Shown in pieces: positions 21,003 through 29,920 of a stretch of DNA of 64,000 nt. Source of the DNA: an uncultured Ectothiorhodospiraceae bacterium (GTDB lineage: Bacteria > Pseudomonadota > Gammaproteobacteria > Nevskiales > Oceanococcaceae); the NCBI GenBank assembly GCA_937141935.1, contig CAKZQS010000052.1, positions 62,001 through 126,000 on the forward strand, in the 5' to 3' direction. Under the pieces are notes generated by a model. That model was not told the DNA's origin. It searched no databases and saw only the letters and a list, made by a program, of their open reading frames with translations. How positions within the stretch are numbered: position 1 is the first letter of the stretch; the number at the start of each line of letters is the position of its first letter. The position numbers were made by a program, and so were the translations under genes.

Positions 21003-22166
21003 ATGACGGCGGCGCAGCCCTACATCGTGTTCGGCGCCCCGGATATCGGCGCGGCCGAGGAGGCGGAAGTGCTGGCCTGCCTGCGCTCGGGTTGGCTCGG
21101 CACCGGCCCCCGTGTGGCGTCGTTCGAGGCGGAATTCGCCCGTTACAAAGGTGTGCCGGCCAGCCATGTGGCCGCCGTGAATTCGTGCACGGCCGCGCTG
21201 CACGTCAGCATGATCGCCGCCGATCTGGAGCCGGGCGCGGAGGTCATTACCACGCCCTTGACCTTCTGCGCGACCGTGAACGCCATCGTGCACGCGGGTC
21301 TGGTACCGGTACTCGCGGATGTCGATCCCCGTACGCAATGCATCGACCCGGACGCGATCGAGGCGGCGATTACCCCGCGCACGCAGGCGATCCTGCCGGT
21401 GCACTTCGCGGGGCGCCCTTGCGCGATGGACCGAATCATGGCGATCGCCAGGCGGCATGGGCTGGTGGTCATTGAGGACTGCGCCCACGCTGTGGAAACC
21501 CAGTTCCAGGGTCAGCCTGTCGGCACTTTCGGCGAGTTCGGCTGTTTCAGCTTCTATGTCACGAAGAACATCTGCACCGGCGAGGGTGGGATGATCGTCG
21601 GACATGACGAGGCGGCCATCGCGCGGGCCCGGGTGCTGGCCCTGCATGGCCTGAGCCGGGACGCATGGCACCGCTTCAGCGACTCGGGCTACAAGCATTA
21701 TCAAGTCACCGAGTGCGGCTTCAAGTACAACATGATGGATCTGCAGGCCGCCATCGGGCTGCATCAGTTGGCGAAGGTCGGCCCCGCGTGGCAGCGCCGA
21801 GAAGCGCATTGGCAGCGCTACCAGGACGCCTTTGCCGGACTCCCGCTGGGCCTGCCGACGCCGTCCTCGCCGGCGGACCGGCACGCGCATCATCTGTATA
21901 CGATTCACGTTGATGCGCAGGCGGCCGGGATCGCACGCGACGATTTTCTCTCGGCCATGCACGCGCGCGGGATCGGTACCGGCGTGCACTATCTGTCGCT
22001 CGCCGAGCACCCGTACTACCAAAGCACCTTTGGCTGGGAGCCGGAGGCGTGGCCGCAGGCACAGCGCATTGGCCGACAAACGGTAAGCCTGCCGCTGTCA
22101 CCGGCCCTGACCGAGGGCGACCTTGATCGTGTGATCGACGCGACCCACGCACTCGTCGGCGCATGA
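21003..22166 (+). CDS. DegT/DnrJ/EryC1/StrS-family PLP aminotransferase
   Basis: The 387-residue protein belongs to the sugar aminotransferase family that transfers an amino group to keto-sugar nucleotides, giving amino sugars for surface glycans. Visible features are the substrate/PLP region NSCTAALHVSMIAADLEPG, EDCAHAVE, and the PLP lysine in SFYVTKNICTGEGGM (Lys at about 188), followed by FKYNMMDLQAAIGLHQL. The exact sugar is not deducible. A weak TTGACT box sits at 20911. Its stop overlaps the start of the next, ATP-grasp, gene, so the two products probably act in one pathway. It diverges from pilB. Confidence 0.92.
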   Translation: MTAAQPYIVFGAPDIGAAEEAEVLACLRSGWLGTGPRVASFEAEFARYKGVPASHVAAVNSCTAALHVSMIAADLEPGAEVITTPLTFCATVNAIVHAGLVPVLADVDPRTQCIDPDAIEAAITPRTQAILPVHFAGRPCAMDRIMAIARRHGLVVIEDCAHAVETQFQGQPVGTFGEFGCFSFYVTKNICTGEGGMIVGHDEAAIARARVLALHGLSRDAWHRFSDSGYKHYQVTECGFKYNMMDLQAAIGLHQLAKVGPAWQRREAHWQRYQDAFAGLPLGLPTPSSPADRHAHHLYTIHVDAQAAGIARDDFLSAMHARGIGTGVHYLSLAEHPYYQSTFGWEPEAWPQAQRIGRQTVSLPLSPALTEGDLDRVIDATHALVGA

Positions 22167-23368
22167 TGCGCGTCGTCGTCCTTGCGGGCGGTAGCGAGAT
22201 CGCGGCCGTGGCACTGGTCGAGGATTTTCTGGCGGCCGGATTTGAGGTGGTCGTGGTCGCGTTGGTGGCCGACAGTGTGCTCCGGGATGCGGTTCCGGCG
22301 CGGCACTTCCACGCCTTGCCCTGGCCGCCCGAAGACCTTGAGGCCACCGCGGACCGGTTGCGGCATATCCTGCGAGAGGCCGCGCCGAATGGCGCGGGCG
22401 CGCTGCCGGTGTTCGCCACCGAGGACGGCGGTTTGCGCCTGCTGATGGAGCAGCGGGCCGCTCTTGAGGGCGTGGCCGTGTTCAGCCGGGCGGCGGCGCT
22501 GCCCGATTTCGGTGGGCTCGACAAGGCCGAGTTGTTCGAGTACCTGCGATCCGGCCCCTGCGCCGACCTCGTGCCCGCCTTCCAGGTCCTCGGGGACGCG
22601 TCCGCGCTGGAGGGGGCGCGCGAGTTGATGCCGCAGGGTTTCGTGTTGAAGCCGGCCCTGAAACCTCACTCCATGCAGGTCGGCGTGTTGCCGGCGAAGG
22701 CGCTCTGCGTCCTGCGGCCAGAGGAGCTGGCGCCGGCCCGAGAACTGTTGCAACGCAGCTGGAAGGCGAGCCCGCGCTGGATACTGCAAGCGTGGTTGCA
22801 TACGCCGCCCCAGGGCGAAACCAACGTCTGGGCCGTGCGCGATCTCGCCGGTCGCGTCCAGGTGATGTGTGTGCAGGAGCGGCGCAAGCACCCGCGACAT
22901 GGCGGCACCGGCGCATGGGTCGAGACCGCGGGGTGCGAAGGCGTTCTACGGACCGCGACCCAAAGGGTGCTTGACGCGCTGGACTACCAGGGGCTGTGTG
23001 AACTGTCGTTCCTGCAGGACGACACCGGTCGGTGGCAGCTCCTGGAAATCAACAGCCGTGCCTGGTTGCAGGTCGGCCTCGCCAGCGTCGCGGGCCTGCC
23101 CTTGCCCGCGCTGGCTGCGCGGGCCTTGTGCGGGCAGTCTGTGGACACGGTCGCCGAAGCGACGCCCGGACGCTCCTGGGTGAATGTCGAGCGGGCGCTG
23201 CTGACGGTGTTCCGCGGCGAGTACGGGAACTCGCGCTGGCGAGAGCTGAGGACAATCCTGCGGGCGATCGCCTCCGCGCACAGCCGGGCGATCTATGGCT
23301 CGAGCCTGCCCGGCGTGCGCTGGCGGTGGGCCCGTCGAATACTGCTGCGCGCCTTCACCGGGACCTGA
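22163..23368 (+). CDS. ATP-grasp ligase, probable glycan-tailoring enzyme
   Basis: The 401-residue protein has an N-terminal pre-ATP-grasp Rossmann-like domain (VVVLAGGSEIAAVALVEDFLAAG), the lysine-containing strand GFVLKPALKPHSMQ, a long central lid, and the metal-binding end LLEINSRAW, all of the ATP-grasp fold. Such enzymes join a carboxylate to an amine via an acyl phosphate. Because its start overlaps the aminotransferase stop, a plausible role is amidation of the new amino sugar with an amino acid or other acid; this is inference. The C-terminal ~70 residues are basic and may bind membrane or phosphate. No close named family is recognised. Confidence 0.75.
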   Translation: MMRVVVLAGGSEIAAVALVEDFLAAGFEVVVVALVADSVLRDAVPARHFHALPWPPEDLEATADRLRHILREAAPNGAGALPVFATEDGGLRLLMEQRAALEGVAVFSRAAALPDFGGLDKAELFEYLRSGPCADLVPAFQVLGDASALEGARELMPQGFVLKPALKPHSMQVGVLPAKALCVLRPEELAPARELLQRSWKASPRWILQAWLHTPPQGETNVWAVRDLAGRVQVMCVQERRKHPRHGGTGAWVETAGCEGVLRTATQRVLDALDYQGLCELSFLQDDTGRWQLLEINSRAWLQVGLASVAGLPLPALAARALCGQSVDTVAEATPGRSWVNVERALLTVFRGEYGNSRWRELRTILRAIASAHSRAIYGSSLPGVRWRWARRILLRAFTGT

Positions 23369-23394
23369 GAGGGTGGCTGCGAAAGCGCCCGACG

Positions 23395-24114
23395 TCAGCT
23401 CGCAGGTTTCTCGTACAGATGGATGACGTTGTGATAGCGCCAGCGCGACATCGGCGGGTCGCTCGCCAGCGCGCGCAATTCGTGCCGTGCCAGCCACCCA
23501 TGCCAGGTGCGTGGCAGCAGGCCGTAGCGCACGGCGTAGATGCCCCACCAGCGCGCACGCCGAATGACGCGTCGCTGCACCAGCTGCAGGCCGCAGGCCT
23601 CGATGGCCGCGCGCAGCGCGTCCTCGGCGATGTATCGGTTGTCGCCGATTTTCATGTTGTCCAGGACCAGTAGCCGCCCACCGGGCTTGAGCACCCGCGT
23701 GATATCGGCGTAGCCGGTGTCGATGCCCGCGAGGTGCAGCACGCGAAGCACGCTGATGAGCGTGATGACCTCCTGGCTCTGGTCCGGGAAGGGAAGGTCG
23801 GGCAAGCCACCGGGCGTAAAGGTCGCCGCGGGCACGCGCTCGCGCGCCTGCGCCAGCAAACGCTCCGAAGGGTCAATGCCGGTCACGGCATAACCGAGGT
23901 CGACCAGGGACTGGCTCACACGGCCCGCCCCGCAGCCGATTTCCAGCAGGGGTGCCCCATCCCCCGCGGCGAGGACTTCCCGCAGGGCGAGGGTCTGCAG
24001 CGTGGTGATGTATGCGTTCTTGTCGCCGCGGTGGTCGTGGGGGTCGGCGACATTGAATCCCGAATCGTCATAGTCGCGGTCGAGTTCGGCACTTCGCCTG
24101 CGATCGACTGTCAT
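23395..24114 (-). CDS. Class I SAM-dependent methyltransferase
   Basis: The 239-residue protein has the SAM-binding motif I LLEIGCGAGRVSQSLVDLG near residue 57, motif II acidic GIDPSERLL, and the later LKPGGRLLVLDN, as in class I methyltransferases. The acceptor is unknown; the neighbouring glycosyltransferases point to a lipid-linked glycan or polyprenyl substrate. The ATG at 24114 overlaps the stop of the upstream flippase-like gene (ATGA); an in-frame extension upstream is not supported. Its 3' end faces the ATP-grasp gene with 26 bases between. Confidence 0.82.
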   Translation of the reverse strand: MTVDRRRSAELDRDYDDSGFNVADPHDHRGDKNAYITTLQTLALREVLAAGDGAPLLEIGCGAGRVSQSLVDLGYAVTGIDPSERLLAQARERVPAATFTPGGLPDLPFPDQSQEVITLISVLRVLHLAGIDTGYADITRVLKPGGRLLVLDNMKIGDNRYIAEDALRAAIEACGLQLVQRRVIRRARWWGIYAVRYGLLPRTWHGWLARHELRALASDPPMSRWRYHNVIHLYEKPAS

Positions 24115-25055
24115 GGCTTGGCTTCCCGTCCAAATATCCAGGCCAATGCGGCCGTCGTGATGTCGTTGACCAGCAGCCACAGCCGCCCCGCGGCCGCGAA
24201 CAGGATTTGGTCTTCCGGCGTGTAGCTTTGCGTCAAGGCGAGAAACACGACCTCACGGACCCCCAGGCCCGAAGGTGCAATGACCACCAGAAAGCCGCAT
24301 AGCCAGGCCAGTGTATAGAGCGCGGCGAGGCGCACCCCCTCGAAGAACGCAAGCGACGACAGCGATTGACCGAAGTAGCCCCAGGCCGCGAAATACAGCA
24401 GCCAAGACAGGGCGCCCCAAGCGACACAGCCAAGAATTATCGGCGTCGGAATCTTGGCCATCTGCTGCAGTGTCCGGGCGAGCGCCAAGCTGAGCCGGCC
24501 TTGCTGCGGTAGCCGCGCCGCCAACGCGCTCAGGCCGTTACGCCAGCGAAGCAGGGCCACAAAGAGCAGGACCGCGCCCAGCGCCAACGCGGCTATGGTC
24601 GCGGGCGCAAGCAACGCGGGCAGTAGCACGGCTGCGGCGGCCACGATGGCCAGACCCAGGTGCACGAGCGCGAGCAGCGAATTCACGCTGACCACAGCAC
24701 TGCCGGCAATCAGGCCGCGCACAGCGGCAATTTGATAGGCCACACCCCAGAAGCGGCCCGGTACGTGCCGGGCGATGTTGCCGAATATCAGCAGTCTGTA
24801 GGTGACCCGGCGGGGCGTTCCCGCGGCAGACTGTGGTCCTGGCGCGACGATCAGCAGGTGAAACTGCTCGGCGGTGAGCAGCAACGCGAGCAGTGACAGA
24901 CCCCAGGCCAGCAACAGGATGTCGATCCGTGCCTCGCGAACGGAGGCGACCACCTCGGGCCAAGCCTGCGTCAATAGCGCGGCCAGCCAAGCCGTGGCGC
25001 CGATCATGAACAGGGTGGCTACGACACGCTGCCACCTGATCGGCCGGGCCCTCAC
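24111..25055 (-). CDS. Flippase-like / lysylphosphatidylglycerol-synthase-TM-type membrane protein
   Basis: The 314-residue protein is highly hydrophobic with about 7-8 predicted spans and the signature APSGLGVREVVFLALT near residue 260, which resembles the (P)GGLGvRE motif of the UPF0104 / LPG-synthase TM family. Members of this family in glycan clusters (AglD-like) are thought to help move or modify lipid-linked sugars. No aminoacyl-transfer domain is fused, so an MprF role is unlikely. It starts with GTG at 25055, overlapping the stop of the GT4 gene. Confidence 0.78.
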   Translation of the reverse strand: MRARPIRWQRVVATLFMIGATAWLAALLTQAWPEVVASVREARIDILLLAWGLSLLALLLTAEQFHLLIVAPGPQSAAGTPRRVTYRLLIFGNIARHVPGRFWGVAYQIAAVRGLIAGSAVVSVNSLLALVHLGLAIVAAAAVLLPALLAPATIAALALGAVLLFVALLRWRNGLSALAARLPQQGRLSLALARTLQQMAKIPTPIILGCVAWGALSWLLYFAAWGYFGQSLSSLAFFEGVRLAALYTLAWLCGFLVVIAPSGLGVREVVFLALTQSYTPEDQILFAAAGRLWLLVNDITTAALAWIFGREAKP

Positions 25056-26206
25056 GCGCGCCGTTCCCCGGCCGTTCCGGGGGCTGCCGATTCGCGCGCA
25101 TGCTGCACTAGCTGCGCGGCGATGGCGTCCAGGTCGAAGATTCGACCAACGGCCTCCAGGTCGTAGGGGGTGTGCTCCCGCGCGGGCTGCGTCGCGCTCC
25201 GAATTGCCGCGGCGATGGCCTCGGCGGTGGCCGCATCACACAGGCGGCCCCACCGTGATATCGCGGCCAGCTGGGGCAGGTCGCCCACCGGGGTAGCGAT
25301 AACCGGGCAGCCCAACTTCACCGCGTCGGAGAAGACAACGGGGATGCTCTCGATGCGGGAGGGAATGAGAAGAAAGTCCGCCGCGAGGATGGCCTGGCGC
25401 GCTGCCGCCTTGTCGAGAAAGCCCTTGAGTTGCACGGGACGGCCGCGCGCCTGCAGGGCCGCCACCTCCGATTTCACCCGTGCCTCCAGTGGCCCGCCAC
25501 CGGCAACGCATACGCTTTCGATGGCATGCCAATCGTCGTCTGTAAGCTGCCCGAGAGCGTCGAGCAGCAGGTCGATGCCCTTGTTCGGGTGCCAGCGCCC
25601 CAGAAAGAGCAGTCGATATGGCGGGCTGCATCGCCGATCCGGCGGCGCCCTCCCGATGGCGCGGGTGCTGGGCAGAAAATCGACAGGGCATCCGGCGAAC
25701 TCTTCGGTCTGCCGCCCCAAGGCATAGCCATCCGCGTATACCGCGATGCTCGCTCGCAGTACGCGTCTCAGCACGGCGCGCGCGCCCGGGATGCGCGACC
25801 ACGTCCAGATATCGCTGCCGAGGACCCAGCAGCTGTAGCGGCAGCGTAGCGACCACGCCCACAGGCCCGCCGGAACCGCCCACAGCGCCAGCACGAAGGG
25901 TGCGTCACATTCGCGCAGCGCGGCGCGCAATTGCGCGCGGCCGGAGGCCAGCGTGCGCAGCATCTGGAGCAGCTCGCGCGGCCTCCACGGACGCAGTGTG
26001 GAGAGTGGCGCCGCCGGCGCCCAGTAGCGATGCACCGTTAGCCCGTCCTGGCTTGCAACTGTACGTCGGTCGCCCGGGGCAATGACGCGCACCTGCTCGC
26101 CTTGCGCGGCGAGGGTCCGTGCCAGGTCCGCGACGAAGCCGCCCGCCGCCTCGCGACCATCTTCGGCTTGCGGGTAGGAGCTGGTGACGAGGATCAGGTC
26201 CGGCAT
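25052..26206 (-). CDS. GT4-family glycosyltransferase
   Basis: The 384-residue product begins MPDLILVTSSYPQAEDGREAAGGFVADLARTLAAQG, the N-terminal Rossmann fold of GT-B enzymes, and has the C-terminal GT4 signature LLFLGRWHPNKGIDLLLDALG and PSRIESIPVVFSDAVKLG (EX7E-type motif). It would transfer a sugar from a nucleotide donor at the cytoplasmic membrane face. The ATG at 26206 is chosen from homology to the GT4 N-terminus; an in-frame GTG at 26320 would add a basic, non-conserved stretch and overlap the previous gene. The 91 bases before the start hold no clear ribosome site. Confidence 0.88.
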   Translation of the reverse strand: MPDLILVTSSYPQAEDGREAAGGFVADLARTLAAQGEQVRVIAPGDRRTVASQDGLTVHRYWAPAAPLSTLRPWRPRELLQMLRTLASGRAQLRAALRECDAPFVLALWAVPAGLWAWSLRCRYSCWVLGSDIWTWSRIPGARAVLRRVLRASIAVYADGYALGRQTEEFAGCPVDFLPSTRAIGRAPPDRRCSPPYRLLFLGRWHPNKGIDLLLDALGQLTDDDWHAIESVCVAGGGPLEARVKSEVAALQARGRPVQLKGFLDKAAARQAILAADFLLIPSRIESIPVVFSDAVKLGCPVIATPVGDLPQLAAISRWGRLCDAATAEAIAAAIRSATQPAREHTPYDLEAVGRIFDLDAIAAQLVQHARESAAPGTAGERRA

Positions 26207-26297
26207 CTGGGTGCGCTGGCGAGAGGGTTTCGGGGGGCGTGGTGCGCGCCGCTCGGCGCGGTTTCGCAGCGGTGGGCGCACTGGCGTGGGGGTGAGA

Positions 26298-27038
26298 TTA
26301 CGCGTGCGCCGCGCCTTCACGCGAGACCGCGACGAGCAGGTAGCCCGTGGTCAGCGCAGGCCAGGTCGCCAACAGCGGGCTCAGGCACCAGGCCAGCACA
26401 TTGATGACCGGAACCGCGGGCACCAGGGCGAGCGCCGGGAGCAGCCGCCAGCTGCGCTCGCGAATCGCCTGCAGCAGCGTGCCAGCGAGCGCGAGATTGA
26501 GCAGCAGCGCCGCGGCGCGGAGCGGATGTCCCTGCGTGTCGATCCGCATCGGCACCAGGCCTGCGCGAGCGAGGCGCAGCTGCAGGCCGTGACGGGTCAG
26601 CCTCTGGAAGTCATGCGGCTCGTCATGTAGCGGGTAGAGCAGCGGCATGCTCAGCAGCAGCCGGCCCTCGGGCCGCAGGCAGCGCGCGATTTCGGCGAGG
26701 GCCCGATCCGGCTCGGGCAGATGCTCCAGCACTTCGAGCAGCAGTACGACGTCCAGGCAATCATCCGCAAAGGGCAAGGTTGCGGCATCGGCGAACACGT
26801 TCGGACGCGAGGCATAGGCGGCGGCCGTGGTCGGCCAGTCGAGCGCCAGGTAGCGGGCACCATCCGTGATGTAGGGGCGGGTCCACTGGTCGGCGCTGCC
26901 AATGTCGAGCACCACATCGCCCGCCGCCACGCTGTGCCGGATCCAGTCGATGCATTGCGCCGGGCCCGGCAACAGAAACTGCGGGTGCAAAGGCGTTCGC
27001 CGCAGGGGCTCGAGCAGCCTGCGCAGGGTCGGCATCAC
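26298..27038 (-). CDS. Class I methyltransferase with C-terminal hydrophobic segments
   Basis: The 246-residue protein has a SAM-binding core (DVVLDIGSADQWTRPYI near residue 42, LDWP, LLLEVLEHLPEPDRALAEIARCLRPEGRLL), a common glycan-cluster methyltransferase type. After about residue 165 it has one or two hydrophobic stretches (LLLNLALAGTLLQAI, ALALVPAVPVINVLAW), suggesting membrane association with a lipid-linked substrate. Motif I is slightly unusual (DIGSADQW rather than DxGCGxG). The start ATG at 27038 overlaps the GT2 stop (ATGA). Confidence 0.8.
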   Translation of the reverse strand: MMPTLRRLLEPLRRTPLHPQFLLPGPAQCIDWIRHSVAAGDVVLDIGSADQWTRPYITDGARYLALDWPTTAAAYASRPNVFADAATLPFADDCLDVVLLLEVLEHLPEPDRALAEIARCLRPEGRLLLSMPLLYPLHDEPHDFQRLTRHGLQLRLARAGLVPMRIDTQGHPLRAAALLLNLALAGTLLQAIRERSWRLLPALALVPAVPVINVLAWCLSPLLATWPALTTGYLLVAVSREGAAHA

Positions 27039-27943
27039 GGCTCGTCGGTCGTGCGGCGTTCCGCCGTGGGCGCTGCGTCTGTCGGGCGCACCTGCAGGTG
27101 GATGAGGGTAGTGATTTGCTCCGCGAGCAAGCCGAACAGGAAGGTCATCAGGGACGACAGGAAGAGCAGCATGCCCATGTTGGTAAAGCGCTCGTCCGCC
27201 ATGTAGGTGTACAGGTAGTAGGCCGAGCCGATCGCGAACAGCGCGGCACTCACGGGCGCGAACACCTTGAGTGGCGAGTACAGGGTGACGACCTTGAAGA
27301 TGATGGTCAGAAAGCGCAGTCCATCCCGGAGCGGACGGATGTGGCTGGGTGCGCCTGCGGCCCGGCGGCCCACGCGCACGGGCACGAAGCGCACGCTGCG
27401 GCCTGCCCGGAAATACGCCATCGTCGATGTCGTCGGGTAGGAAAACCCGTTGGGGAGCAGGGGCAGAACCGAGAGAAATTCGCGCCTGCGGAAGGCCCGA
27501 AAACCGCTGGTCAGGTCGTCAACGCGGTGGCCAACCAGCAGGCTCGCCAATCGGTTGTACACCGAGTTCGCGCCCCAGCGCGCAAAGCTGGATTGATCCT
27601 GGCGGGTCCGGCGCGCGCCCACCGCAAGATCATGGCCCTGCTGGAGCTGCTCGAGCAGTTTGGGGATGTCCGCCGGGTCGTGCTGGCCGTCCCCGTCCAT
27701 GAAGACGAGGACGGGTTGTGTCGCGGCAAGGGCGCCGCTGCGTACTGCCGCGCCGTTGCCGCGACTGTAGGGGTGCGAGACCACGCGGGCCCCCGCCGAG
27801 CCCGCATGGGCGGCTGTGGCATCGGTGGAACCGTCGTCCACCACGACGACTTCACACACATCCCCAATGCGCAGCGCACCGGTCACGACTGCGGCAATCG
27901 TGGACTCTTCGTTCTTCGCCGGGATGACTACGGAGACGTTCAT
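27035..27943 (-). CDS. GT2-family glycosyltransferase with C-terminal membrane spans
   Basis: The 302-residue protein starts MNVSVVIPAKNEESTIAAVV and has the GT-A motifs VVVDDGSTDAT and VFMDGDGQHDPADIPKL, then two C-terminal membrane spans (about 223-245 and 255-280). This matches the dolichyl-phosphate-mannose-synthase / ArnC-like class, which loads a sugar onto undecaprenyl phosphate. The product could be the donor for the GT-C protein encoded upstream at 27992-29869. Transcription order is GT-C, GT2, methyltransferase, GT4, flippase-like, methyltransferase. Confidence 0.88.
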   Translation of the reverse strand: MNVSVVIPAKNEESTIAAVVTGALRIGDVCEVVVVDDGSTDATAAHAGSAGARVVSHPYSRGNGAAVRSGALAATQPVLVFMDGDGQHDPADIPKLLEQLQQGHDLAVGARRTRQDQSSFARWGANSVYNRLASLLVGHRVDDLTSGFRAFRRREFLSVLPLLPNGFSYPTTSTMAYFRAGRSVRFVPVRVGRRAAGAPSHIRPLRDGLRFLTIIFKVVTLYSPLKVFAPVSAALFAIGSAYYLYTYMADERFTNMGMLLFLSSLMTFLFGLLAEQITTLIHLQVRPTDAAPTAERRTTDEP

Positions 27944-27991
27944 TGCAGATTAATTCGGGTGCGGTCGCCAGTTCAGGGCGCAGGGCGATGA

Positions 27992-29869
27992 CTACCGGGC
28001 GGACAGCGCCCGCAGCAGGCGCTCAATCGCATTATTGGCGGCCGGTAATGCTGCCCCCGTTCGTGACCGATAGTATGTCGCCTCCTGCGCAAGGTCGGCG
28101 GATTCCAGCAGCTGTGCCTGAAGCAGGCTGATGCCGGGCTCCTTGCGTTGTTGATAGGCACGCTCCAGGTGTTCCATCGCGGCGTCCAGATCGCGGCGAC
28201 CGATGGCCGCCAGACCCAACTCCAGGTAGGCGTGCTGCTTTGCCCGGGTATCGGCGCTGGCTTCCAGCGCCGGCATGAGCGCTTCGCCGATCTCCCCGAG
28301 CACGGCGGGCGTCAGCGATTCGCAGCTCTCAGCGACCTCGGTACGCAGATGGCGCAACGATTCCCCTGTGCCTTTCATCAGCCGGGCCTCGCGCAACTGT
28401 TCGCCACGCCGCGCGACCTCGGCGGCGGACAGCGGGCCTTGGGCGCAGGCAATCGCGAGTGCCTGCAGCTGATAGGTGGACGCCGTGGGGTCCAGCTGCC
28501 TTGCGGTCGCGTTGGCCTTCGCCGACTGCGCAATCTGGCCGGCGTTGTACAGGGTGACTGTGGCGAACTCCCAGGCGCGGGGGGATGTCAGGTGGTCCTC
28601 CAGCAGAAACCGCGACAGCGATACGGCATTGCCCCAGGCGGCAGCGGCGACCGCGGTGCCGATGCCGGCCCCGGCGATGAAGAGGGCAAGCAGCGCCATC
28701 TGCAATCGGGTTCTCAGATGCAGCAGCAGGCCCGCCAATGCGAGCAGCAGGCCCAGTGAGGGCAAATAGTTGCGGTGCTGAAACCGCAACTCCAGCGGCA
28801 GCACCGTGCTCTCCAGGGCATGCCCGAGAAAGAACCACAACAGCCCGAAGGCGATCAGGTTCGGCCGCCGCAGCAGGCTGATCAGTGCCGCCGCCAGTAT
28901 CGCGAGGACGGCCACGGCGGGCAGCCAGTCCGCGCCCGCCAGCCGGAGTTGGCGCACGGGCGTGTCATCGTGGAAGAAGTCGCCGGCGCCGGCCGTCGGA
29001 ATCACGATGTCCGCCGCGTAGCCCAGCAGCACGGCGGGTTGCGTCAGCAGCCGCTCACCCAGCGTGTAATCTCGCAGCGCATAGGCATCGGCGATGGCGC
29101 CGCTGCTCAAGGCCAGGTACAGGCCCAGCAGCAGCAGGGGCCCTGCCAGCATCACCGCGCTCCACAGGCGCAATTTCAGCGCCGCCGCCGCCGCCGCCGC
29201 GGGGCGCGCAGGCAGCGCAATCAGCAGCAGGCCCGCAAGCGCGCACAGCAGGATGCCGCTCTCCTTGGACAGCACGGCCGCCAGCAGAAGCAGCGGAAAC
29301 AGCAGCCATAGGCCCAGCAGGTGCCGGCGGCCTGGCGCGCTCGTCGTGGTGCAGCGCAGCAGCAGGGCCAGCGCCGCCACCATGCACAGGCTCGACAGAA
29401 CAGTCATCCGCTGCACGCTGTGCAGCAGCGCAGACACATGTATGGGGTGGAGCGCCCACGCCAGCGCCACCAGCGCGCCCACGACCTTTTCGCGGCCCGG
29501 TGCAAGCTGCATCGCACGCAAAAGGCCAACGCAGAGCAGCGCGATCAACGCGCCCGTGGCCAGATGCAGCAGCAGGTTGACGAGCTTGAAAGCGAATGGC
29601 GAATGCGGCCAGGAGGAGGCCTGTGCGGCGAAGCTGAGCATCGCCAGCGGGCGCCCCGTCGGGCCGGAGTGGTTGCCGAGAACCAGGCGCCACCATTCCG
29701 CGGAAAAGGTGTCGAGCGCGGCCAGCGTCTCGAGAATCCCCAGGTTCGGGTGGTCGTCAAACAGGAAGGGGCCGGACAAGCCCGGCGCATAGACGAGCGC
29801 CACAAAGCCTGCGGCGAGGCCGCAGACCACCAGGAAGAGCGGCAGCCTTGCGTTGCGGGCGCCGGTCAT
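27992..29869 (-). CDS. Large polytopic GT-C-like membrane protein with C-terminal TPR-like region
   Basis: The 625-residue protein has about 10-12 predicted spans up to around residue 430. Its first periplasmic loop contains FLFDDHPNLGILE and GRPLAMLSFAAQ, followed by HSPFAFKLVNLLLHLATGALI, as in TMTC/GT-C proteins that transfer sugars from polyprenyl donors. The remaining ~190 residues are helical TPR-like repeats (LGLAAIGRRDLDAAMEHLERAYQQ). It lies directly downstream of two pilin genes. A pilin or surface-protein glycosyltransferase is a fair inference, but no known PglL/PilO/TfpO motif is visible. The ATG at 29869 has no Shine-Dalgarno; a hairpin lies there. Confidence 0.75.
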   Translation of the reverse strand: MTGARNARLPLFLVVCGLAAGFVALVYAPGLSGPFLFDDHPNLGILETLAALDTFSAEWWRLVLGNHSGPTGRPLAMLSFAAQASSWPHSPFAFKLVNLLLHLATGALIALLCVGLLRAMQLAPGREKVVGALVALAWALHPIHVSALLHSVQRMTVLSSLCMVAALALLLRCTTTSAPGRRHLLGLWLLFPLLLLAAVLSKESGILLCALAGLLLIALPARPAAAAAAALKLRLWSAVMLAGPLLLLGLYLALSSGAIADAYALRDYTLGERLLTQPAVLLGYAADIVIPTAGAGDFFHDDTPVRQLRLAGADWLPAVAVLAILAAALISLLRRPNLIAFGLLWFFLGHALESTVLPLELRFQHRNYLPSLGLLLALAGLLLHLRTRLQMALLALFIAGAGIGTAVAAAAWGNAVSLSRFLLEDHLTSPRAWEFATVTLYNAGQIAQSAKANATARQLDPTASTYQLQALAIACAQGPLSAAEVARRGEQLREARLMKGTGESLRHLRTEVAESCESLTPAVLGEIGEALMPALEASADTRAKQHAYLELGLAAIGRRDLDAAMEHLERAYQQRKEPGISLLQAQLLESADLAQEATYYRSRTGAALPAANNAIERLLRALSAR

Positions 29870-29889
29870 GCCGTGCCCGCTAGCACGGC
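29870..29889 (-). terminator. Hairpin between pilin 2 and the GT-C gene
   Basis: GCCGTGC and GCACGGC form a perfect 7-bp stem with a 6-base loop at 29870-29889, touching the ATG of the GT-C gene. No T-run follows. It may limit readthrough from the pilin genes, or hinder translation of the GT-C gene, which has no ribosome site. Confidence 0.4.
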
Positions 29890-29920
29890 CGTCGGAATAG
29901 TTGCATCGAAGCGAATGGGC

